A stretch of 64,000 nucleotides of DNA, from the NCBI GenBank assembly GCA_016792805.1, contig JAEUHX010000058.1, positions 326,228 through 390,227 of the forward strand, given 5' to 3'. The first letter of the stretch is position 1, and the number at the start of each line of letters is the position of its first letter. A model generated the notes under the pieces. That model saw only the letters and a list, made by a program, of their open reading frames with translations. It was not told where the DNA came from and did no database searches. The stretch is from Planctomycetota bacterium. Its GTDB lineage: Bacteria > Planctomycetota > UBA1135 > JACQFD01. The position numbers were made by a program, and so were the translations under genes. Below are positions 8,662 through 16,723 of this stretch, piece by piece.

Positions 8662-10157
8662 CGCCCCGAGGCGCGCTTCTCCGCCGGCTCGCGCGGGACG
8701 AGCGGCGGTGCACTCGCCGGCGCCCCGGAAGGCCGCGACGCGGGGGCGCTTTGCGGCGGCTCGCTCGAATCGCTCCACCGCCCGCCGCGCCGCGTGAGGA
8801 ACCGGGCCGAGTCCCAAGCGCGATCGACCGTCAGCAGCAGTAGCCGCGTCGCCGAATCAAAGCTTGCCGGCCGCCGCACGAGCAGAGAGAGGCGGTCGCC
8901 ATGCCTCGCCTGCTCGAAAACACGCCACAGTTGGGCCGCATCGGCGATCGGCCTTCCGCCGATGGCGAGGATGAGATCGTCGCGCTGCAGGTCGGCGGCC
9001 TCGGCCGCCGAGCCGGGCGTGACATGGGAGACGAGAGCGCCGCGGCGCGCGAGATCGGTCCGCGCGCGCACTTCATAAGAAACGTCGTGGAAGGCGGCAC
9101 CACAAAAGAGCGCGATGCGATCCACGCCCTCTTTGTGAAGATCACTTACTTCGAGATCGACGGCGCCGAGCACGTCGTTTCGATAGAAACGAATCGTTAC
9201 TTTTTTCCCGACGCTCATGTCGAGCGCGTGCTCGATGGCGCGCGGGTCGTCGGCGAGAACGCCCGCAATCGAGACGACGGCGTCGCCGGGTTGGAGCGTC
9301 GCGGAGGCCGGCGTGTCGGGGACGACACCCTCCACGATCGAAAGGATCGCCGCCGCCCCCGGCTCGACCGCCAGCTCGCGACCCGCCTGGAGCGCGAGCC
9401 CGCGCGCCGCGTCGCCGGACACGGCGCCCGCAGCGACGGCCTCCGCGAGGTCGATTTGTCGCATTCGCAATCCCACAGTTCCGCGCGGCGGAATCATCCC
9501 CGACCGGAGCGTGGCGAGCGCATCGGCCAGATACTCCGCAGGGAGCGCGTAGGAATTGTGGTCGTCGTGGGCGGTCTGGAGGCCTACGGCTCGCCCGCGC
9601 GCGTCGAGCACGGGCGAGCCCGAGGAGCCGCCGACGGAGGCGATGCTCGTCTGCATGTAGGCTACGCCCGGATCCTGGTCCCACCATGCGGCGAGATTGG
9701 AGACCGTTCCGGGGAGAACCGTGGCCGCAAGTCCACCGTTATTCCCAATCATCCGCACTTCGGCGCCCATGGCGGGCTCCTCGTGGTCGAGCGGAATCTC
9801 AAGAATGTCCGGAGGCGCCGCCTTAGGCTCGAACCTCAAGAATGCGAAGTCGTGAAGCGGATCGGCGTAGAGACGCTCGGCCGGGACGGCGGTGCCGTCG
9901 AAGAACCGCACCTCGAGATCGGCGACGACGCCCTCGCCAGCGACGTGCCGATTCGTGGCAATCAGTCCGCGCTCGCGGTCCACCACAAATCCGCTCCCTT
10001 CAAACGGGCCGGCCTCGTCGCGGCCGACGGAGTAACGAATCCGGGAGCGAATGCTCACCACCCCGCGGAGAGCCGAGGAGACGACCTCGGCCCACGGGGC
10101 TGGGGCGTCCTGGGCTTGGAGGAGGAGCAGCGCCGGGAGTAGGGCAATCGACGCCAT
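8658..10157 (-). CDS. HtrA-like secreted serine protease with two PDZ domains
   Basis: The product is 499 residues from ATG 10157, which starts a signal peptide (MASIALLPALLLLQAQ). Residues 30-200 form a trypsin-like domain: catalytic His in TNRHVA (about H71), Asp in LHDFAFL (about D103) and Ser in GGSSGSPV (about S179). Two PDZ domains follow, near 270-330 and 370-435 (each with an LQxxD/LQPGD element). The C-terminal 60 residues are Pro/Ser/Ala-rich. It is probably a periplasmic or surface quality-control protease. It is first in the lpxK-hldE run and divergent from the glycosyltransferase gene, with only 82 bases between starts. Confidence 0.85.
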   Translation of the reverse strand: MASIALLPALLLLQAQDAPAPWAEVVSSALRGVVSIRSRIRYSVGRDEAGPFEGSGFVVDRERGLIATNRHVAGEGVVADLEVRFFDGTAVPAERLYADPLHDFAFLRFEPKAAPPDILEIPLDHEEPAMGAEVRMIGNNGGLAATVLPGTVSNLAAWWDQDPGVAYMQTSIASVGGSSGSPVLDARGRAVGLQTAHDDHNSYALPAEYLADALATLRSGMIPPRGTVGLRMRQIDLAEAVAAGAVSGDAARGLALQAGRELAVEPGAAAILSIVEGVVPDTPASATLQPGDAVVSIAGVLADDPRAIEHALDMSVGKKVTIRFYRNDVLGAVDLEVSDLHKEGVDRIALFCGAAFHDVSYEVRARTDLARRGALVSHVTPGSAAEAADLQRDDLILAIGGRPIADAAQLWRVFEQARHGDRLSLLVRRPASFDSATRLLLLTVDRAWDSARFLTRRGGRWSDSSEPPQSAPASRPSGAPASAPPLVPREPAEKRASGR

Positions 10158-10239
10158 ATCGCGAGGGTACGGCGCGACCGGCGCGAAAGCACCCATTCAA
10201 GGGCGCCGCTCGGGGCGGCCGATCCACTCGCGGAACCCC

Positions 10240-11841
10240 ATGGCGACCCACTCCCCCTCGGGCGCCACGACGACGATCGTCGTCGTGACGTTTCAATCCG
10301 CCGCAACCATCGCCGCCTGCCTCGACACGGTGGCGCACTGCACGTCAGAGCCCCACGAGGTGATCGTGGTCGACAACGCGTCGAGCGACGAAACCTGCGC
10401 GCTCGTGGAGGCGCGCGGCGTGCGGCTGATTCGGAACACACAAAACCGAGGATTCTCGGCGGCGTGCAACCAGGGAATCGCGGCGGCAAGCGCGAGCGCT
10501 ACAACTGTGGTGCTGCTGAACCCCGACACGGCGGTGACGCAGGGCTGGCTCGGCCGGCTGCTGGCGCCGTTCGCGGAGAAGGACGTGGCGGCCGTCGGGC
10601 CGTTGTCGACTTATGTGGCCGGTATGCAGAAATCTTGGGTGCACTGGCCGAACGACGTGCCTCAGTCCGACGACGTGCTGGAGACGGCGCGCGTGCTGGC
10701 AGAGCGGAACGCGGGGCGCACCTACTCGAGTCCGTTTTTAGTGGGATTCTGCATCGCGCTGCGGCGCGATCTGCTGGAGAAGCACGGAGGGCTCGACGAA
10801 ACGCTGGTGCTCGGGAACGACGACCTGGAGCTGAGCCACCGCTACCGGCGGCTCGGATACCGGCTGATGATCGCGCTCGATTGCCTCGTGATTCATGAGG
10901 GTCAACATTCCTTCAGGAGCTTGCCGGATTGGAAGCGCGAGGCGATGACTCTCGCGAGCACCGACGCCCTGGAGCGCAAGCTCGAGGCGGAGTACGGCAA
11001 GGGAAAAGTGCCGACGTCGCGCGAATTGTGGGGTATGGATTGGTTCATTCCGCGGACGAAGGACGCGGTTTCCATTGTGATTCCCGTCTGGAACAATTCG
11101 GCGCTGACGAAGCTCTGCTTGAAGTCGGTGGCAGCCTTCACATCGCATCCCCATGAAGTCATCGTGGTGGACAACGGCTCGACGGACGACACCGAGCAGG
11201 TGCTGGCGGAGTTCCCCCATGTGCGTGTGATCCGCAATAGCACCAATCGAGGGTTCGCCGCAGCGAGCAACCAGGGAATGCGCGCCGCCACGGGCAAGCA
11301 TCTGGTGCTTCTCAATAATGATGTCGTGGTGACGCCGGAGTGGCTCGAAGGGCTTCTCGACCATCCGCGCCTGCACCCCGAGATCGGCATCGTGGGGCCG
11401 CGCACGAATTGTGCAAGCGGCCCGCAGCTCGTGCCGAACGTCGGCTACAAGAGCCTCGATGAGCTCGGCGCCTACGCCGCGCGGTTTCGGCGCGAGGCGC
11501 GCTGCCAGCGCAAGATCTTCCCGCGCGTCACCGGGCTCTGCATGCTCGTGACGGAGCCGTGCTGGAAGGCTGTTGGTCTTCTCGACGAGCGCTTCGGCAT
11601 CGGCAACTATGAGGACGACGATTATTGCGTTCGCGCGAAGCTCGCCGGGTTCGAATGCTGCATCGCTGGCGACGTCTTCGTCCACCACTTCGGCTCCCAG
11701 ACCTTCAAGAAGCTCGACATGAGCTACGCGGGGCTGCTGGAAACCAACAAGAAGAAGTTCTTCGAAAAGTGGGATTGCCTGAAGCGCGGCGAAGACGCGA
11801 TCCGCACGGAAGGCGCGCAGCTTGTGAAGATCGGGGTGTGA
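10240..11841 (+). CDS. Glycosyltransferase with two tandem GT2 domains
   Basis: The product is 533 residues from ATG 10240. Two family-2 glycosyltransferase modules lie in tandem. The first (about 8-240) has TIVVVTFQSAATIAACL, VVDNASSDET and LLNPDTAV. The second (about 285-520) has SIVIPVWNNSALTKLCL, VVDNGSTDDTEQV and LLNNDVVVTPEWLEGL; NPDTA and NNDVV occupy the DxD-like metal/sugar-nucleotide positions. Later conserved elements (DERFGIGNYEDDDYCVRAKLAG) fit rhamnosyl-type inverting transferases. It likely acts on surface polysaccharide at the cytoplasmic face, consistent with the nearby LPS genes. Acceptor and donor are unknown. Confidence 0.88.
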   Translation: MATHSPSGATTTIVVVTFQSAATIAACLDTVAHCTSEPHEVIVVDNASSDETCALVEARGVRLIRNTQNRGFSAACNQGIAAASASATTVVLLNPDTAVTQGWLGRLLAPFAEKDVAAVGPLSTYVAGMQKSWVHWPNDVPQSDDVLETARVLAERNAGRTYSSPFLVGFCIALRRDLLEKHGGLDETLVLGNDDLELSHRYRRLGYRLMIALDCLVIHEGQHSFRSLPDWKREAMTLASTDALERKLEAEYGKGKVPTSRELWGMDWFIPRTKDAVSIVIPVWNNSALTKLCLKSVAAFTSHPHEVIVVDNGSTDDTEQVLAEFPHVRVIRNSTNRGFAAASNQGMRAATGKHLVLLNNDVVVTPEWLEGLLDHPRLHPEIGIVGPRTNCASGPQLVPNVGYKSLDELGAYAARFRREARCQRKIFPRVTGLCMLVTEPCWKAVGLLDERFGIGNYEDDDYCVRAKLAGFECCIAGDVFVHHFGSQTFKKLDMSYAGLLETNKKKFFEKWDCLKRGEDAIRTEGAQLVKIGV

Positions 11842-11868
11842 GTCCCTTGGCGCTCTGAAGCGCTCGGC

Positions 11869-12348
11869 TCACGCCCCCGACCGCGTATTTGGGGCTGGGC
11901 GCTCTTCCGCGATCGGGTGCTTCTTCGCGCAATGGCTGCAATATCCGAAGAGCTTCAACGAATGGGACACCGTCACGAAGCGATGGGCGCGCGCCGCGAC
12001 GTCTTGCAACTCCTCGATTTCCGGCGATTGAAATTCTGTGATCTTCCCGCAGTCGAGGCAGACCATGTGATCGTGGTGCTCGTGCCCGAGGGTGTGCTCA
12101 TACAGAACGCGGCCCTTTCCCACGTCGAGCCCCTGCACCAATCCCCCTTCCACCAGCAAGTTTAGTGATCGGTAGACCGTCGCCACCGATACCGAGTGGC
12201 CGAGCTTCTGCAGATCGCGGTGCAGATCCTCCGCGCTGAAGTGCCGATGGGTTGCGTAGACCGCGTCCAGCAGCGCGATGCGCTGCTTCGTCAGCTTAAG
12301 CCCGTTCCGCTTCAGCAGCGCTTGGAACTTCTCTCGCGCGCGCTTCAT
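11869..12348 (-). CDS. Fur-family metal-responsive repressor
   Basis: The product is 159 residues. The N-terminal winged helix contains LKLTKQRIALLDAVYATHRHFSAEDL and the recognition-helix stretch SVATVYRSLNLLVEGGLV. The dimerisation half has HEHHDHMVCLDCGKI and, near the C-terminus, CSHC, giving the two CxxC pairs of a structural zinc site as well as the His-rich regulatory metal site. Whether it senses iron, zinc, manganese or peroxide (PerR-like) cannot be decided by eye. It lies 14 bases after purD and is probably cotranscribed with it, an unexplained pairing. Confidence 0.9.
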   Translation of the reverse strand: MKRAREKFQALLKRNGLKLTKQRIALLDAVYATHRHFSAEDLHRDLQKLGHSVSVATVYRSLNLLVEGGLVQGLDVGKGRVLYEHTLGHEHHDHMVCLDCGKITEFQSPEIEELQDVAARAHRFVTVSHSLKLFGYCSHCAKKHPIAEERPAPNTRSGA

Positions 12349-12362
12349 CGGCCGCCGGCTCC

Positions 12363-13631
12363 TTACACTTCCTTCAGCGCGATGTCGCGGCGCACTTGCT
12401 TGCCGACGAATTCAATTTTGTCCATCGCGGCGTAGGCCTTGGTGCGCGCCTCTTCGACCGAGGCCCCGAGCGCCGTCACCGCCAGCACGCGCCCGCCGCT
12501 CGTCACGACGTTCTCGCCGGAGCGCTTCGTGCCCGCGTGGAAAATATGCACTCCGTCGGCGCCGGAGGCGGCGTCGAGCCCGCGGATCGGCCGCCCGGTC
12601 TCCGGCTTCTCCGGATAGCCCTCCGACGCGGCCACCACAGATACCGACACGCGCCGATCGAAGCGCGGCCCCTCGAGCTTCTCGAGCGTGCCCTTCGCCG
12701 CCGCCTCGAGATAAGGCAACAGATCGTCTTCGATGCGCGGCAGCACCGCCTGCGTCTCGGGGTCGCCGAAGCGCGCGTTGAACTCGAGCACCACGGGTCC
12801 CTTCGCCGTCATCATGAGCCCAGCATACAGAACGCCCTTGAAGGGCCGCCCCTCGCGATTCATCGCGTGCACGACCGGCAGCAGGATCTGCTGATCCACC
12901 TGCTGGCGCATGCGCGGCGGGAGCGTCACCGGGCAGACGGCACCCATGCCGCCCGTGTTCGGGCCGAGGTCGCCGTCCCTCAGTCTCTTGTGATCCCGCG
13001 CCGGCTCAAGCGGCATGATCGCCTGCCCGTCGGTGATCGCGAGAACCGACACTTCGGGGCCGCGCACGAACTCTTCGAGCACGACCGTCGCCCCCGCTTC
13101 GCCCAGCTTGCGGTGCTTCATGAGGTCTTGCACGACGGTGCGCGCCTGCTCGGCATGCTCACAAATCGTGACCCCCTTGCCGGCGGCAAGCCCCGACGCC
13201 TTCACAACGACGGGGTAATCCTCCAACGTCTCCAGATAGGCGAGCGCGTATTTGGGGTCTTCAAACGTTCGGAATCCGGGAGTCGGCACGCGGTGGCGCC
13301 GCAGGAGATCCTTACAGAAAGCTTTCGAGCCCTCGATGGCGGCAGCCGCCGCCGTCGGCCCGAACGCGGCAATGCCGCGCTCCGTCAGCCGGTCAACGAG
13401 CCCCAGGCAGAGCGGGTCCTCGGGCCCCACGACCACGAGATCGATCCGGCGCGATTGGGCGAGCCCAACGATGCCATCGAGGTCGGTGGCGGCGATCCCG
13501 TGGCACTCGGCGATCTGTGCGATCCCGGCGTTGCCCGGCGCGCAATGGAGCTGCTTCACGCGGGGCGACTGGGCGATCTTCCAGCAGAGCGCGTGCTCGC
13601 GGCCACCGCCGCCGACGACAAGGACTTTCAT
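12363..13631 (-). CDS. purD: Phosphoribosylamine-glycine ligase
   Basis: The product is 422 residues, the usual GARS length. The start is the ATG at 13629-13631, directly giving MKVLVVGGGGREHALCWKIAQS; an upstream in-frame extension is ignored. Family landmarks: LVVVGPEDPLCLGLVD, an ATP-grasp core with VVKASGLAAGKGVTIC, EEFVRGPEVSVLA, and EFNARFGDPETQAVLPR. It catalyses the second step of de novo purine synthesis in the cytoplasm. Confidence 0.95.
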   Translation of the reverse strand: MKVLVVGGGGREHALCWKIAQSPRVKQLHCAPGNAGIAQIAECHGIAATDLDGIVGLAQSRRIDLVVVGPEDPLCLGLVDRLTERGIAAFGPTAAAAAIEGSKAFCKDLLRRHRVPTPGFRTFEDPKYALAYLETLEDYPVVVKASGLAAGKGVTICEHAEQARTVVQDLMKHRKLGEAGATVVLEEFVRGPEVSVLAITDGQAIMPLEPARDHKRLRDGDLGPNTGGMGAVCPVTLPPRMRQQVDQQILLPVVHAMNREGRPFKGVLYAGLMMTAKGPVVLEFNARFGDPETQAVLPRIEDDLLPYLEAAAKGTLEKLEGPRFDRRVSVSVVAASEGYPEKPETGRPIRGLDAASGADGVHIFHAGTKRSGENVVTSGGRVLAVTALGASVEEARTKAYAAMDKIEFVGKQVRRDIALKEV

Positions 13632-13714
13632 GGGGGGCGGGAGAATCCCGCGGCGCGCCCCGGGGGTCAACGGGAGCGATGGCCAGCGAGGGCGGTGCTA
13701 TGATCCGTCGTCCC

Positions 13715-13789
13715 CGGGGCGTAGCTCAGCGGTAGAGCCGTACGTTTGGGACGTCCGTGTCGGGGGTTCGAATCCCCCCGCCCCGACCA
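13715..13789 (+). tRNA. tRNA-Pro (anticodon TGG)
   Basis: The 75-base gene folds into a cloverleaf: acceptor CGGGGCG/CGCCCCG, D-stem GCTC/GAGC, anticodon loop TTTGGGA (anticodon TGG), T-arm GGGGG-TTCGAAT-CCCCC, and an encoded ACCA end. The anticodon stem GTACG/CGTCC has one mismatch (T28 opposite C42); all other stems are intact. The discriminator is A. Confidence 0.88.
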
Positions 13790-13824
13790 ACTGGGCGCCG
13801 ACCGGCCGCCCCGACGCTCGAAAC

Positions 13825-14238
13825 GTGTCTCCAAACGAAGCCCGACTCCTCGAGATCCTCCGCACCGCGCGCACGATCGCCGTGGTGGGGTTTTCGGCAA
13901 AGCCGGAGCGCCCGAGCCATTGGATCGCGGAGTACCTGCAACGGAACGGATACCGCGTCATCCCGGTGAACCCCGGCATCGAGGAGGCGCTCGGCGAGAA
14001 GTGCTATCGGACGCTGGCGGAGGTTCCGGATGCGGTCGACCTCGTCGACATCTTCCGCTCGCCCGAACATGTGCCGGAGGTGGTGGAGCAGGCGATCGCG
14101 AAAGGCGCGAAGGTCGTCTGGATGCAGGAGGGCGCCGAGAACGAGGAGGCCGCCGCGGCGGCGCGACGCGCCGGCCTCGAGGCCGTGGTGGGGCGGTGCA
14201 TCTTCCGCGACCACGCGTCGTGGATCGGCTCGAAGTAG
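13825..14238 (+). CDS. CoA-binding (Rossmann) domain protein
   Basis: The product is 137 residues from a GTG at 13825, chosen because the open frame upstream runs through the tRNA gene. It contains the single-domain CoA-binding fold: TIAVVGFSAKPERPSHWIAEYLQRNGYRVIPVNPG at residues 16-50, then VDLVDIFRSPEHVPEVVEQAI and VVWMQEGAENEEAA, ending in GRCIFRDHA. It matches the small YccU-type CoA-binding proteins in size and order. Function is not well defined in the family; it may be acyl-CoA sensing or modification. It sits between tRNA-Pro and the histidine kinase. Confidence 0.85.
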   Translation: MSPNEARLLEILRTARTIAVVGFSAKPERPSHWIAEYLQRNGYRVIPVNPGIEEALGEKCYRTLAEVPDAVDLVDIFRSPEHVPEVVEQAIAKGAKVVWMQEGAENEEAAAAARRAGLEAVVGRCIFRDHASWIGSK

Positions 14239-14244
14239 GGCGCC

Positions 14245-15414
14245 GTGGCGACTCCGCGCCGCCGGCAATCCACAAAAAAACCGCGGACGGGCGCGCGCCG
14301 CGGCCCCGGCGCGAGGTTCTTTCTCGAGAGCGTCGGCGCCACGCTCGGATCGACGCCGATCTCGCTCGAGGCAATTGTGGAGGCGTCGCCGGACGCGATT
14401 CTTTTCATCGACGGCGACCGGCGGATTCGTTACTGGAGCCACGGGGCGTCGGAAATGTTTGGTTACGCACGCGCCGAGGCGGAGGGCGCCTATTACGATC
14501 TGTTGCTTCCGGAGGACCTCAAGAAAAGCGGCGAGCTGGTGGAGCTGGAGCGCGCCACCGACGCCCAGGGGACGGTGCGAAATCATTTGACGCGGCGCGT
14601 GGGAAAGGACGGCCGCGAGAAGCTGGTGTCGCTCTCGCGCACGGCGCTCCGCGATGAAGCGGGCAACGTGGTGGGCTGGACGGCGATTTTACGCGACGTG
14701 ACGGAGCATTCGCGCGTGGAGGCCGAGCTCTCGCGAGCGCGAAGCCTTGCGATGCTCGGCGAGCTGGCGGCGACGGTCGCACACGAGATCAAGAATCCGC
14801 TGGCGGCGATCTATGGCGCTGCACAAATCCTCGTGGCGGAGACTCCGGTGGAGGATCCGCGGCGGGAGGTGCTTGACCGCATCAGCGATCACATCCGGCG
14901 GCTCGACGCGACGGTTCGCGATTTATTACGTTTCGCGCGGCCGGAAACACCGCGTCTCGTAGCGCGCGATGTGCGCGGCTATGTTGCCGGTCTCGTCGAC
15001 GCGCTCGCGGAGGATTCCCGGTTCCGTGAGGTCGTGATGGTGCTCACCGGCGAGACGAAGCTCGAAGTCGATTGCGACGAGCGGCTGATGGATCAGGTGT
15101 TTCAGAACCTGATCCAGAATGCGTGCGATGCGGTGAATGGGCGGGGAGAAATTGAGATTCACTTTTCCTACGAAGGCGACGACGCGGTGATCACTGTGAG
15201 CGATTCCGGTCCAGGGATTCCCGAGGCGGTGCTGCCGCGAATTTTCGATCCTTTCTACACAACGAAGCTGCGCGGCACCGGCCTTGGGCTCGCCATCTGC
15301 CGGAAGAACGTCGAGGCGCACGGCGGGGCCATTCGCGCCGAGAATCGAGCGGAGAGCGGTGCCCGATTTGTGGTACGCCTTCCGCGGCGCGCGAGCGCGC
15401 ACCGCGCGGGGTAA
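14245..15414 (+). CDS. PAS-domain sensor histidine kinase (NtrB-like)
   Basis: The product is 389 residues from a GTG start six bases after the preceding stop. A basic N-tail precedes one PAS domain (about 40-155, with AIVEASPDAILFIDGDRRIRYWSHGASEMFGY). The phosphoacceptor HisKA helix follows with AATVAHEIKNPLAAIYGAAQ (about 175-195). The HATPase domain has an N box (QNLIQNACDAV), G1 DSGPGIP and G2 GTGLGLAICRKNVEAHGG. No membrane segment is seen, so it is a cytoplasmic sensor. There is no adjacent response regulator. The nearest NtrC-type regulator is at 19368-20882, on the other strand, and is a plausible but unproved partner. Confidence 0.92.
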   Translation: MATPRRRQSTKKPRTGARRGPGARFFLESVGATLGSTPISLEAIVEASPDAILFIDGDRRIRYWSHGASEMFGYARAEAEGAYYDLLLPEDLKKSGELVELERATDAQGTVRNHLTRRVGKDGREKLVSLSRTALRDEAGNVVGWTAILRDVTEHSRVEAELSRARSLAMLGELAATVAHEIKNPLAAIYGAAQILVAETPVEDPRREVLDRISDHIRRLDATVRDLLRFARPETPRLVARDVRGYVAGLVDALAEDSRFREVVMVLTGETKLEVDCDERLMDQVFQNLIQNACDAVNGRGEIEIHFSYEGDDAVITVSDSGPGIPEAVLPRIFDPFYTTKLRGTGLGLAICRKNVEAHGGAIRAENRAESGARFVVRLPRRASAHRAG

Positions 15415-15893
15415 GCCTCCCGAAGGGCCTCGAGGTCGCCGAGTCTCCGGCGGCCGAACTGCCTCCGGGCGAGTGGCGTCCGACGCGACATGGCGATCGG
15501 GCTTCGGCCTCTGATGGCGTTCGTGGCGACCTTCGCGCCCTCTGCGGCGCAAGACGAGGTAGCGGTGCGCACCACGAGCTGCGCCGAAGGATTCGCCAAC
15601 GCGAGACAATGACTGGCGCGCAGTGGTACGCGGCGAGCGCAGGTGGGAGCCTCGAACTGCTTTGCGGAAATTGTGAGAGCACATTTCGAACGCGAGAGCG
15701 TTCACTCGGGCCATTGCGGCCCTCCAGAAGCTGCCGCCCGAGGAGATGCTCGCACGGCGCCAGCCGCGCTGGTCGAGTGTCGTTGGAACGGGGTTCGGCC
15801 GACGCAAGCAGTTCCACCGATTTTCATCCGCGCGCGCATGCGCGCGCGAGATCGTCGCGGGCGATGCCCGCGCCCTACGGCTTTACACATAGA

Positions 15894-15922
15894 AGACGGC
15901 TAGGAATGGGGCGTGGGTCGGT
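15894..15922 (+). repeat. 29-bp direct repeat, copy 1
   Basis: AGACGGCTAGGAATGGGGCG followed by TGGGTCGGT, identical to 16281-16309, 387 bases downstream. This copy is a solo end: no reverse-complement partner lies near it, unlike copy 2, which forms the left end of the inverted-repeat element. Confidence 0.85.
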
Positions 15923-15948
15923 TTGGCGCGCGCAGTTTTCGATCTGTA

Positions 15949-15970
15949 GGGTCGGCGCACGCGCCGACCC
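15949..15970. repeat. 22-bp palindrome GGGTCGGCGC-AC-GCGCCGACCC
   Basis: A perfect 10-bp stem with an AC loop. The core TCGGCGCACGCGCCGA recurs at 16097-16116 and at 24425-24440, always outside genes, so it behaves like a repetitive extragenic palindrome. Four bases downstream lies a second perfect hairpin at 15975-15992 (CGCGGGGC-TT-GCCCCGCG). Confidence 0.8.
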
Positions 15971-16072
15971 ATGGCGCGGGGCTTGCCCCGCGCGATGACG
16001 AAGGGGCAGCGCGGAATTTCATCCACGCGCGAAAGCGCCCGGATGAGAAAGCCGACGCTCCATTCGGTAGGC

Positions 16073-16116
16073 CGCGGGGCCACGGCCCCGCGAGCCGGTC
16101 GGCGCACGCGCCGACC
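16073..16116. repeat. Paired palindromes in reversed order
   Basis: CGCGGGGCC-AC-GGCCCCGCG at 16073-16092 is followed at once by GGTCGGCGC-AC-GCGCCGACC at 16097-16116. These are the same two palindrome types as at 15949-15992 but in opposite order, so 15949-16116 reads A-B...B-A. Confidence 0.75.
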
Positions 16117-16165
16117 CCACTTCTCGATTGGGGAATAGCTCCTACGCGCCGACCCCACTTCTCGA
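16106..16165 (+). repeat. 22-bp direct repeat pair
   Basis: ACGCGCCGACCCCACTTCTC followed by GA occurs at 16106-16127 and again at 16144-16165 without a mismatch. The first copy begins inside the preceding palindrome. Confidence 0.8.
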
Positions 16166-16280
16166 ATGAGTAGTAGCGCGCACGCGCCCTCGGGCGGTGG
16201 CTGCGATTTCTGAGACACAGCCGCGGAATCCTACAGATTCCACATGTCAAATCCCGCGCGCCTTCATCGTCACCGATAAG

Positions 16281-16621
16281 AGACGGCTAGGAATGGGGCG
16301 TGGGTCGGTCTTGGCGCGGCGAGTTCCGCAGATGCGAGGCCAGGGCGCGCGCAGAATCCGATCGGCGCGAAGCGCCGGTCGGATTCTGCGCAGCCATTGG
16401 GCCGCTGAGCGTCGGGAGGTCATGACAGGATTCCTCCGCAGAGCGAGCGCGAGGAATCGGCGCTCAGCGCAAGGCGCGCAGCCGCAGGCGTAGCGAGAAG
16501 CTACGCCGAGGACGCGCAACGCCGCGCTGGGCGCCGAGGCCCGCGCGCAGCTCGGAAGAATCCTGGAATGGCCTCTTGGACTGTCCGCTGCCGAGACAAG
16601 ACCGACCACGCCCCATTCTTC
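16281..16621. repeat. 328-bp inverted-repeat-bounded, multi-hairpin element
   Basis: The left end GAATGGGGCGTGGGTCGGTC with TTG (16291-16313) pairs with the right end at 16597-16618, whose reverse complement differs by a single missing G. Inside are further hairpins: 16349-16368 with 16372-16391 (20-bp stem, one G/T-type mismatch, GAA loop), CGCTGAGCG with CGCTCAGCG, GATTCCTC with GAGGAATC, and GGCGTAGC-GAGAA-GCTACGCC. It has no transposase and no obvious target duplication. It could be a MITE-like element, a structured RNA, or decayed repeat DNA. A 127-codon reverse open frame spans it, but I regard that as incidental. Confidence 0.6.
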
Positions 16622-16723
16622 CCGAGTCACAACCCGCTAACCACGCGCCTTCCCCACGGATCCCTTAAGTAACCTCGCATCCGCGAAGCCCACAGATCCC
16701 AGGACTCCTCGCTCCCGCCAAGA

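Larger units (their letters stand above)
15415..16723. other. Gene-free, repeat-rich intergenic region
   Basis: About 1.3 kb between two genes whose 3' ends converge here. None of the open frames on either strand resembles a protein family. The first 400 bases hold little beyond a 16-bp GC palindrome at 15831-15846. From 15894 onward it is packed with short perfect palindromes, direct repeats and a 328-bp unit bounded by inverted repeats, each listed separately. Confidence 0.7.

Noticed and set aside
8662-8817. LpxK starting at 8817
   Set aside because: The extra 52 residues are Arg/Ala-rich and lie inside the protease gene; the GTGA overlap gives an LpxK of normal length.
12396-13703. 435-codon forward open frame antisense to purD
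   Set aside because: The reverse strand encodes an unmistakable GARS enzyme; the forward translation has no motif.
15894-16165. Possible CRISPR array from regularly placed repeats
   Set aside because: Repeats differ in type, are palindromic and irregularly spaced; no repeat-spacer periodicity and no cas gene.
16247-16630. 127-codon reverse open frame across the inverted-repeat element
   Set aside because: It spans nested palindromes, has Arg/Ala/Ser-biased composition and no recognisable fold; likely incidental to the repeats.
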